Positions 1-6,875 of a stretch of 57,240 bases of DNA are shown here, piece after piece. The notes under the pieces are model-generated. The model was not told where the DNA came from. It ran no database searches and was given only the letters and a program-made list of their open reading frames with translations. The number at the start of each line of letters is the position of its first letter. The stretch's first letter is position 1. The stretch is taken from assembly GCA_003249645.1 (NCBI GenBank), contig QKIH01000047.1, positions 1 to 57,240 of the forward strand, in the 5' to 3' direction. This DNA is from Desulfobulbaceae bacterium (GTDB lineage: Bacteria > Desulfobacterota > Desulfobulbia > Desulfobulbales > Desulfocapsaceae). Made by a program: the position numbers and the translations under genes.

Positions 1-342
1 GTTCTCGTCATAGAGTATTACCAGTAGACGATTATATCGATCTTTTCCTTTTGAGATAACGTTTAGCTTTTTTCTCAATATCCGGATCTTTAAATAACTC
101 TTTGCCTCTTTGCCAAAAGCCTGGTTCCATTCCGGGGAATCTATTCCCCACAAACGCAGCTCTGTTTTGGCCCGCTCGTTATCAATTCTCCCCCGCAGTG
201 AATCACCGTCTATGATATCAGTTATAAATACAGTTTCTGCATGAACCTGCAATGGCAACAGCAGCAGCATTACAAACATCAGCGGTCGAACAGCCCTGTT
301 TTTCGTTCCAGTATGTTTTATTTTTGTAAACAGTTTTTTCAT
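1..342 (-). CDS. Thermonuclease-like (SNase/TNase family) protein, 3' truncated by window edge
   Basis: The minus strand is open from an ATG at 342 to the window edge (114 codons, no stop), so only the N-terminal part is seen. Residues 1-35 form a signal peptide ending VHAE. The rest matches the SNase fold: DGDSLRG (about 45-51) carries the metal-binding Asp, LRLWGIDSPE (about 62-71) has the Arg and Glu of the active site, GKEA follows at 77-80, and DRYNRLLV (101-108) corresponds to the DRYGR motif with the second catalytic Arg. The likely role is a secreted or periplasmic phosphodiesterase acting on nucleic acids. It is divergent from the flagellar genes and probably unrelated to motility. 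Family assignment is firm; substrate is not known. Confidence 0.85.
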   Translation of the reverse strand, partial: MKKLFTKIKHTGTKNRAVRPLMFVMLLLLPLQVHAETVFITDIIDGDSLRGRIDNERAKTELRLWGIDSPEWNQAFGKEAKSYLKIRILRKKLNVISKGKDRYNRLLVILYDEN

Positions 343-508
343 TTTCTTCAAAATTTTGACACTAATGCCAAAAAAATAAACTTTTTTCTCTATGAGTATT
401 TCTTTTTTTAAATTTGATGTGATACAGTTTAATCAATAAATCGATAATATTCACAGAGATGTGCATACTGATTCAATCTTTTTTTACAGGATTTGCGTTT
501 TGATTAAG

Positions 509-1000
509 ATGGAACATAATCAGGAAACTGAAGAAGATACCCGAAATTTTTTGCTCAACCTACCGATATTCAACAGTTTTGATGTGGAAGAACTCGATAT
601 CATGACTAAACACATGAGTTACATCCAGTTAAAACGAGGCGAATATCTTTTTGTTGAAGGCGATCGCGGAACGTTCATGGGCTTTGTTGTCAATGGTGTT
701 CTTGAAGTACTGAAAAAATCTGAAAATGGAGAAAACATAACCATAGCCAGATTGACCAAGGGAAGTTCCATTGGAGAAATGGCACTGATTGACAAATCAA
801 CCAGATCTGCAACTGTCATTGCCAAACAGGCAACGACCATGGTGACGATGACTGACAAAGGTTTTTCTCTCCTTACAGAGAAATCTCCCCAGCTTGGAAT
901 CAAAATCATTCAGAAAATCGCACGTCTGCTCAGTCTCAATATGAGAAGAACTTCTTCCAAGCTTGCCGATTTAATGAACAACAACGATCACCTTGGGTAG
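509..1000 (+). CDS. Cyclic-nucleotide-binding domain protein without DNA-binding domain
   Basis: A single cNMP-binding (Crp/EAL-regulator type) domain of about 160 residues. The beta-roll is visible from LPIFNSFDVEELD onward, and the phosphate-binding cassette is GEMALIDKSTRSATV with the expected Gly-Glu and Arg. No helix-turn-helix follows, only a C-terminal helix, so it is not a Crp-type repressor/activator by itself. The stop is 3 bp before the next gene, a sigma-54 activator, so the two are probably co-transcribed and may act together. The ATG at 509 was chosen. An in-frame TTG at 500 has AGGA eight bases upstream and a GTG at 461 also keeps the frame open, so the start is uncertain. Ligand (cAMP, c-di-GMP or other) cannot be told. 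Confidence 0.8.
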   Translation: MEHNQETEEDTRNFLLNLPIFNSFDVEELDIMTKHMSYIQLKRGEYLFVEGDRGTFMGFVVNGVLEVLKKSENGENITIARLTKGSSIGEMALIDKSTRSATVIAKQATTMVTMTDKGFSLLTEKSPQLGIKIIQKIARLLSLNMRRTSSKLADLMNNNDHLG

Positions 1001-1003
1001 CCC

Positions 1004-2517
1004 ATGACCAAACACATCCACATTGTCTTAGCAGAAAAGAACCCGGAATTTGTTGATACGTTAAATACGATTCTGTCGGATCACTTTGAATGCACAACGC
1101 TATGTGTTTCCAGCCCCAGTGAAGTTAAAGCCGGAATAACCGGTTCAACACAGTTTCTGATCGGCGACGCCAAACTCCTGCTCCAGCAGGACAGCACACT
1201 TATTCAATCAGTTTTAGACCAGTATCCTGATCTGCAGATCCTGCCTGCTGTCGATGACGATAATGCAGATATCATCACCCTTCTTTCAAATCTTCAGCTC
1301 ACAAACTACATCAACAGGCCCTATCTTGAGCAGGAAATCTTTTTCACCGTAAAAAAAGCGCTCCGGCTCAGCACCGCCAGAACCAGCACAGCTCAGACGG
1401 CAGATCAACGGCCTGACAAAGCCTTTCACGGAATCATCGGTAAGAGTGAAAAGATGCGGAAACTTTTCCACCTGATCACCCGCATTGCCGATGACGACTT
1501 TTCCACGGTACTGATACGGGGTGAATCCGGAACCGGCAAAGAACTTGTCGCTAAAGCCATACACAGCCATAGTAAGAGAAGCAAAAAGAATTTTGTCCCG
1601 GTAAACTGCGCTGCAATACCTGATGATCTGCTGGAAAGCGAATTATTCGGACATACCAAGGGATGGAAAGCGAATTATTCGGACATACCAAGGGAGCTTT
1701 CACTGGTGCAAACACCAGCAAGCAGGGACGTATCCAATATGCCGACGGAGGAACTCTGTTTCTTGACGAAATCGGTGATATGAAGAGTTCTCTTCAAGCC
1801 AAATTACTGCGTGTCCTGCAGGAGAAAGAGTTCGAACCGGTTGGCGCGCTCAAACCGATTCCTGTCGACACCAGAATTGTCGCTGCAACACATTGTGATC
1901 TGGAACAGCTGGTAGCCGAGGGAAAGTTCAGAGAAGATCTCTATTACCGATTAAGCGTTATTCCACTCAACCTGCCGCCACTTCGAGAACGTATCGACGA
2001 CATTGAACTGCTGCTGGAAAATTTTATCGAAAAATTCACCTCGCAAAGAGGAAGAAAACCTTTCAGCTTTTCCAAAGCTGCATACAGCTGTCTGAAAAGT
2101 CATAAATGGCGGGGCAACGTACGGGAATTACAAAATCTCGTACAACATATGTCGATTCTTTACAGCGGGGAGCATATTGATGTATCCGACCTCCCGGATC
2201 GCTATAAAATGCACAACCCTGTTCAACAGACTGAATTAAAACCGGTGGAATTCAGTGTCCAACCGGATGAACGCCTTGCTCTACAGCAACCCGCTCCACA
2301 GGAAACCCTGCAGATACCGGATGTTAGCTGGGAAGAGGGTTCTGTTGATTTTAAAGAGTTGATCAGCGACTTTGAGACAAAGCTCATCGTTCAGGCAATG
2401 AAGATGGCGGACGGCAACAAAAAAGAAGCTGCCAGAATCCTTAACCTGAAACGAACGACACTGCTTGAGAAAATCAAAAAGAAAGATATCAGCACAATCT
2501 GGGGGGAGGACTCCTAG
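1004..2517 (+). pseudogene. Sigma-54-dependent transcriptional activator (FlrC/FleR/NtrC-like), frameshifted
   Basis: Two overlapping reading frames (1004-1783 and 1663-2517) together encode one NtrC-type activator. Frame one holds a divergent receiver domain (residues 1-120: Asp55 is at the acceptor position, the usual acidic pair is AEKN, the conserved Lys is Arg in INRP) and the AAA+ Walker A GESGTGKE. Frame two resumes with [13 protein letters not shown], Walker [10 protein letters not shown], the arginine-finger region and a Fis-type helix-turn-helix at the end. A perfect 32-bp tandem duplication at 1632-1695 shifts the frame; removing one copy restores a 493-codon gene. As it stands the first product would stop after 259 residues and lose the GAFTGA loop and DNA-binding domain. 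The place in the flagellar locus suggests the activator of sigma-54 flagellar promoters. Alternative: an assembly error. Confidence 0.85.
1632..1695 (+). repeat. Perfect 32-bp tandem duplication inside the sigma-54 activator gene
   Basis: Bases 1632-1663 and 1664-1695 are identical, beginning TGGAAAGCG and ending CCAAGGGA. The unit length of 32 is not a multiple of three, so it shifts the frame, and the sequence codes for [10 protein letters not shown] directly before the GAFTGA sigma-54 contact loop. The junction creates an ATG at 1663 that opens the downstream frame, preceded directly by AAGGG. Confidence 0.97.
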
Positions 2518-5060
2518 GCAGCGAGCTGAACAAGGTTATTTTCCAGCTTTTCAATGATATCCTGATCTGTGGCCGGGGTCAGCAGAATATCCCTTACGCC
2601 ATATTTTACAGCCTTAATCACTTTTGTTCTTGTCCAGTCTGAGCCGGCTGCTATGAGCGGTTTTGAGCATGATGAGGCAATCTTGATTGCAATACCGAAG
2701 CCGAGCTCATTTACTTCCTGCATGACAAGAAAAACAGCTTTAACATTACTGTTAATGTAATTGTTAACATTGTCCTTAAAGCTCAACTGACGAACAACAA
2801 GTCCTTTTCCGCTAAGAACAGAGGAAATTTTCTGGATCTCAAAGCTGTTATTGCCAATCACGATCACATCATAATAAGATACGCCTTCCCGGTTTCGACT
2901 TTTTCCTGCTGGCGGTGTTACGGCTGCCGCTTCATCCGGCTGTTTCCGATATTCAGACGGCTGCTTCTGTTCAGATTTAGGCGCTGCTGTTTCATCTTCC
3001 TGCTGCACGGTCTGCTTTTGGCCCAGATTTTCTAACTGAAGAATCTTGGCAGGAATAACCATCTGAAGCTCACCGAGGTCCTTGCCGTGGATATTTATAT
3101 TCAGGCAGTGCAGATAATATTTATCATCAGGCATAGGTTCTGCTGAACCAACCTCTACCTTCATCGGAGCGATGTTTTCAAGTTCTTTTCGGACAAAACG
3201 AATTTTCTTGCTGTACTGCTCTTCAAAGACGCCTGAATACACGCCTGAAATAATATTAGCTATTTCAGCATAGGCATCATTGATATCATCGCTGTACTCT
3301 TCTTCACTGATATGCACTTCAAGTTCATTCGGCGGCAGCATGATGAGGATACCGCCAATTCGAATAGCGTCTTTTATACCGACATAAAGGTAGCTTTTTC
3401 CCTCAATCTCTCCTGTAATGTCAACGTGGGCTAAGATCTGCTTGCCGGAAACATGATCAAAAAAGAACTCTTCTTTTCCGATAATTCTATTGGACACAGA
3501 CGAAAGCTTCACATCTGTTCCAAGCATTGCAGTAACTTCTTCCTGCATTTTCTCTTTGCAGATATCAAGAAGCTTATCAACTTTTGCTTTTTGGTTCTCA
3601 CTGTCAAAAGCAGGCGTTGCCGGTTTCTCAGAGACTCCAGTATCAACACCTCCCTCAGTGTCGGCTTCACTGCTGTCTTTTGGCGCCTTTTTGGTAATCT
3701 CAACCTTTGATTTTTCTTCTTCAGCCTTTACGGTCGGCTTTTCATCAGGCGCTACAATACCGAATGCCAAAGCCGGCAGAGCAAGAACCAGCTCACCGCA
3801 ATCGGCACCGTCAAGAGTCATCGCATTTTTTACGACATAATAAAGCTGGTTAGGCAGAGGTTTTTCATCCTCAAGATTGAGCTTAACCGGTGTGACGACT
3901 TCCTGTTCCTTACGAATCAGCCTGCAGTTTTTGGGATAGAGATCTTCAAAGGCTTTTGAATACGAGCCAGCTATAATATTGGCTATTTCACCATATGAGT
4001 CTTCTGTCTCTTCGCTGTATTCACTGCGGCCGACAACTTCCTCCAACTCGGTCTGGGGCAGCATAATCAGGGTTCCGCCAAGCCGGATTGCCCCTTTTAA
4101 TTCGACAAAGAGCGCACCTTCACCTTCCAGATCGCCGCGAGCATCAATGGTTGCCACAACCTGCTGTCCATTGAGATTCTCAAGAAGATCTTCTTTAGTC
4201 ATAAATTCACAACTGTGCCCGGCAAGAGACAATTGAGCCCCGATCAATCCGGAGACTTCCTCTGCCAGAAGGGTTTGTGCCCCTTCTATGACTTTATCCA
4301 GGCGTTCAACATTCTTCGGATTATAAGGCAGACAATTTGAATTATCCTGTTCGGCAACTACGGGTTCCTGTTCAGCAGCATCTTCAGAGCTGTCTTCTGC
4401 AACAGAAGGTTCAGCAGGCGGTGCCTGAACCTGTTCTTCTGCAGCCTCTGCAGCCTCTTCGGCCTTGGGCTGCACAGTATCTGCCTGGACATCGCCCAAT
4501 CCAAAAGTCGCAGCCGGCAGCATCAGGATCATCTCCCCGCCTTCTGTACCATTTATGGTAATTACCTGCCGGGAGAGAAAATAATTCTGATTTTTAACCG
4601 GTGAATCAGATTCAATATCAACCTTTGCCGGAGCAATGACCTCCTGTTCTTTCCTGATTAACCTGCACGCCTTTGGGTACAGATCTTCAAAAGACTTTGA
4701 ATAGGCTCCTGCTGCGATATTGGCTATTTCACCATAAGAGTCCTGTATTTCGTCGGAAAAATTTTCAGAAGAGACAAAGCCGGAAAGTTCACTTTCCGGC
4801 AGCATGATCAAGATGCCGCCAAGCCTTATTGCATCTTTTAAGGGAACAAGGAGACAGCCGTCTCCTTCTATATCACCGCGAACGTCTATTTTAGAACAAA
4901 CCTGCTTCGAACTTATCGAATCGAAGGAATCTTCCTTGGACTGGATACTGAACTGGGGCTCGGACAGTACGATGGTCGCTCCTGTCAGGGAGCTGATTTC
5001 GTGCTGGACACTTTTATAAGCCTCATTCAGAACTTTTTCAAGACGCTGCTGTTCTTTCAT
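2514..5060 (-). CDS. Triple CheX/CheC-like repeat protein with C-terminal pseudo-receiver
   Basis: An 848-residue protein with three homologous units (about 1-190, 248-440 and 485-675) joined by Ala/Glu/Pro-rich linkers and closed by a receiver-like domain (about 728-848). Each unit keeps the CheX/CheC phosphatase signature D-x3-E-x-x-N: DSYGEIAN (Glu111/Asn114), DSYGEIAN (358/361) and DAYAEIAN (599/602). CheX-family proteins dephosphorylate CheY-P. The receiver-like domain lacks the acidic pair (IGNNS), the acceptor Asp (LVMQE) and the Lys (LTPA), so it should not be phosphorylated. It is preceded by a consensus-like sigma-28 promoter, which ties it to late flagellar expression. Its stop codon shares a CTAG with the convergent activator gene. 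Function as a multivalent CheY-P phosphatase or binding scaffold is inference. Confidence 0.75.
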   Translation of the reverse strand: MKEQQRLEKVLNEAYKSVQHEISSLTGATIVLSEPQFSIQSKEDSFDSISSKQVCSKIDVRGDIEGDGCLLVPLKDAIRLGGILIMLPESELSGFVSSENFSDEIQDSYGEIANIAAGAYSKSFEDLYPKACRLIRKEQEVIAPAKVDIESDSPVKNQNYFLSRQVITINGTEGGEMILMLPAATFGLGDVQADTVQPKAEEAAEAAEEQVQAPPAEPSVAEDSSEDAAEQEPVVAEQDNSNCLPYNPKNVERLDKVIEGAQTLLAEEVSGLIGAQLSLAGHSCEFMTKEDLLENLNGQQVVATIDARGDLEGEGALFVELKGAIRLGGTLIMLPQTELEEVVGRSEYSEETEDSYGEIANIIAGSYSKAFEDLYPKNCRLIRKEQEVVTPVKLNLEDEKPLPNQLYYVVKNAMTLDGADCGELVLALPALAFGIVAPDEKPTVKAEEEKSKVEITKKAPKDSSEADTEGGVDTGVSEKPATPAFDSENQKAKVDKLLDICKEKMQEEVTAMLGTDVKLSSVSNRIIGKEEFFFDHVSGKQILAHVDITGEIEGKSYLYVGIKDAIRIGGILIMLPPNELEVHISEEEYSDDINDAYAEIANIISGVYSGVFEEQYSKKIRFVRKELENIAPMKVEVGSAEPMPDDKYYLHCLNINIHGKDLGELQMVIPAKILQLENLGQKQTVQQEDETAAPKSEQKQPSEYRKQPDEAAAVTPPAGKSRNREGVSYYDVIVIGNNSFEIQKISSVLSGKGLVVRQLSFKDNVNNYINSNVKAVFLVMQEVNELGFGIAIKIASSCSKPLIAAGSDWTRTKVIKAVKYGVRDILLTPATDQDIIEKLENNLVQLAA

Positions 5061-5110
5061 AACCCTCTATTATTCATGAATTCGCCGATAGGATGTGTGA
5101 TCATTTAATT

Positions 5111-5137
5111 TATCGGAATTTTTTACAATTGGTTTAC
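5111..5137 (-). promoter_or_regulatory. Candidate sigma-28 (FliA) promoter for the triple-CheX gene
   Basis: On the minus strand the -35 box TAAA (5137-5134) is followed after exactly 15 bases by TCCGATAA (5118-5111), one mismatch from the enterobacterial GCCGATAA. Transcription would begin near 5104, about 45 bases before the ATG at 5060. Confidence 0.65.
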
Positions 5138-5180
5138 AAGATTCCGACAATATCACCATATAATTATAAAGAGTTTTGAA

Positions 5181-5660
5181 TCAGCTGTTGATTACAATGT
5201 ACTTCAGTTCTATCCACAAATCATTATCACTGAATGAAAACGGCACTGTGAGGCAGTACGCCTGTTGCTGGCGACTAGTTTTATAGGATTCCCCTGTTAC
5301 TGTAGTGGGGATTGCAAGGAGTGTGTTTATCCCGATTTTTTCAAATGAAATTTTAAGATTGCCCGCGATCATGTTGGCGATTTCACCGATCGCATCATTC
5401 ACATCTTCATCCAGACTCTCAATTTCCATTCCAAGCAATTCGCCGGTGATCTTTTTTGCCGTCTTCTCAGGACAATGTACGCCGAGCATTCCTTTGATGT
5501 CTCCTCCAAGCCCGAGAATACTGCTGAGGTTGGAATTGATTTCTTCGTTAAGAACCGGTTCCCCTTCCTGAAGATCAATCATCAGCATCGTACTGAAGAC
5601 GTCTTTTGTTCCTTCTACTATTTCGCTGTACAAATCTATTGATTCCGTATTTGTTGCCAT
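5181..5660 (-). CDS. CheX-like chemotaxis phosphatase, single domain (copy 1)
   Basis: About 159 residues with one CheX-like domain and the signature DAIGEIANMIAG, which carries the Glu and Asn used by CheX to hydrolyse CheY-P. The length fits single-domain CheX. The ATG at 5660 is chosen; an in-frame GTG at 5678 would add six residues but lies inside a hairpin. There is no evident Shine-Dalgarno before the ATG, because a terminator-like hairpin with a T tract fills that space. It is the third gene of a cheY-cheX-cheX series on the minus strand, so CheY at 6216-6587 is the likely partner. Confidence 0.8.
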   Translation of the reverse strand: MATNTESIDLYSEIVEGTKDVFSTMLMIDLQEGEPVLNEEINSNLSSILGLGGDIKGMLGVHCPEKTAKKITGELLGMEIESLDEDVNDAIGEIANMIAGNLKISFEKIGINTLLAIPTTVTGESYKTSRQQQAYCLTVPFSFSDNDLWIELKYIVINS

Positions 5661-5667
5661 AATTAAA

Positions 5668-5702
5668 AAAATATGCACGCCTCTCTTAAGAGTCGGCGTG
5701 CA
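5668..5702 (-). terminator. Terminator-like hairpin between the two single-domain cheX genes
   Basis: TGCACGCC (5674-5681) pairs perfectly with GGCGTGCA (5695-5702); the 13-base interior contains the palindrome CTCTTAAGAG. Read on the minus strand the stem is followed by AT and a run of seven T, and the ATG of the next cheX gene lies only about a dozen bases beyond the stem. It could terminate or attenuate transcription into the downstream gene. Confidence 0.65.
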
Positions 5703-5733
5703 CTTAAGATTTTGCTCTCTGTCTGCAGCTCAG

Positions 5734-6189
5734 TTATTTTTCAATCTGCAGCTCCACTGTAAATTCTTCGCTTCCACACTTAAAAGGTACAATATACGTT
5801 GCAGCATTTTTTTTTGCTTGAAACTCATATTTTTCGCCGCTGATTGTTGATGGCAAGGAGAGATCAATATCACTGCCTGAACTGGTGAGCAGGCCTTTAA
5901 CATCTCCGCCGAGCATATTGGCAATTTCTCCAACAGCATCCTCAACATCTTCATTTATCTCTTCAACATCCATGCCAAGAAAGCTGCTGGTGATCTGCAT
6001 TGCAAGTTCTTTCGGCAGATGAACAGCAAGCACACCTTTAAAAGCGCCTGCAAGGCCTACCACACCGGATATTGAGTGTTGAAGATGACTATGTTCTTCC
6101 ACTTTTCTATCGATGCTTTCAACCTCCATCATGATCATGGATGTAAATATTTCTACTGTTGAATCGATAATTTTCTGTCTGTAATCCAT
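5734..6189 (-). CDS. CheX-like chemotaxis phosphatase, single domain (copy 2)
   Basis: A 151-residue CheX-like protein. The signature is DAVGEIANMLGG with the conserved Glu and Asn three residues apart, followed by the glycine typical of the family. It is expected to be cytoplasmic and to act on phosphorylated CheY. Of two adjacent ATGs, the second (6189) lies four bases from GGAGGG and is preferred; the first is at 6192. It sits between cheY and the other cheX. Codons near 5807-5815 contain nine A in a row on the coding strand (KKN), a possible slippage site but within an intact frame. Confidence 0.8.
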   Translation of the reverse strand: MDYRQKIIDSTVEIFTSMIMMEVESIDRKVEEHSHLQHSISGVVGLAGAFKGVLAVHLPKELAMQITSSFLGMDVEEINEDVEDAVGEIANMLGGDVKGLLTSSGSDIDLSLPSTISGEKYEFQAKKNAATYIVPFKCGSEEFTVELQIEK

Positions 6190-6215
6190 CATACCCTCCG
6201 TCTATGAGGAAACTT

Positions 6216-6587
6216 TTAAAGCAGAGGGCCAAGAACCTCTTCAACCTTGTCAGGTGTAAATGGTTTTTTAATCGCGCCGACAGCACCAAGGGATTTTGCT
6301 TCGCCGATAATGTCATCCCCTGTTTCTGTTGATATCATTAATACCGGAATATTTTTTATTCCGGGTCTATTTGCCTTTTCTCTTAAGAAGCTGATACCAT
6401 CCATATTTGGCATATTGATATCACTGAGAACGATATCAACTTTTTCTGATTCAAGGACTGCAAGAGCCTCCAGACCGTCACTGGCCTCAAAAATATTATC
6501 AAAATCGATACCTGCCTGACGAAGTGATCTACCAATAATTTTTCTCATTGTACTTGAATCATCAACCAAAAGAACGTTCTTACCCAT
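6216..6587 (-). CDS. CheY-like single-domain response regulator
   Basis: A 123-residue stand-alone receiver. All catalytic positions are present: the acidic pair in LLVDDS, the acceptor Asp in VLSDINMP, the Thr/Ser in MISTE and the Lys in IKKPF. It lacks an output domain and is CheY-sized, so it most likely signals to the FliM/FliN switch encoded in this locus or to the neighbouring CheX-like proteins. A good AGGAGGAG ribosome site precedes the ATG. It heads the minus-strand chemotaxis-type module. No cheA, cheW or receptor gene is in the window, so its kinase is elsewhere. Confidence 0.88.
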   Translation of the reverse strand: MGKNVLLVDDSSTMRKIIGRSLRQAGIDFDNIFEASDGLEALAVLESEKVDIVLSDINMPNMDGISFLREKANRPGIKNIPVLMISTETGDDIIGEAKSLGAVGAIKKPFTPDKVEEVLGPLL

Positions 6588-6818
6588 TCTCTCCTCCTAA
6601 ACATTTAATAAATAAGGGTATTTTCTACCCCCGACTAAATCAGGTCATGACGGCACAAAACCGCCTTGTTTATCTTCTCAAATATTATCAGCTAACATAT
6701 TAAAAAATCAAATTTCTGATCAATAAATACGCCAATCATTTCATTTTTTCTTTTTCGGTCATATTTTTGACCTCATTTCTTTTCGTTTTCCAGCAAACAG
6801 ACCCGTTTGTTTATTAAC

Positions 6819-6834
6819 TGGCACATTTTTTGAT
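6819..6834 (+). promoter_or_regulatory. Candidate sigma-54 promoter ahead of the early flagellar operon
   Basis: TGGCACA-N4-TTGAT matches the sigma-54 consensus TGGCACG-N4-TTGCT with the right GG-to-G spacing; the usual C after the -12 G is A. Transcription would begin near 6846, about 30 bases before the ATG at 6876. It is the natural target of the activator at 1004-2517, by inference. Confidence 0.55.
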
Positions 6835-6875
6835 AGAATCAGGTCATAGCAGGCAAATTCATTCATAAAGGCCAT

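Noticed and set aside
1663..2517. Separate gene for a receiver-less sigma-54 activator
   Set aside because: The frame begins inside the second copy of the 32-bp repeat and is continuous with the first frame once one copy is removed; it lacks Walker A. It is better described as the second half of a frameshifted gene.
3453..4561. Several open frames on the plus strand opposite the triple-CheX gene
   Set aside because: They lack ribosome sites, have low-complexity translations and lie fully opposite a gene with clear repeats and signatures.
5807..5815. Run of nine A in the coding strand of a cheX gene as a phase-variable tract
   Set aside because: The frame is intact and the run encodes plausible KKN within a normal-length CheX; there is no sign of variation.
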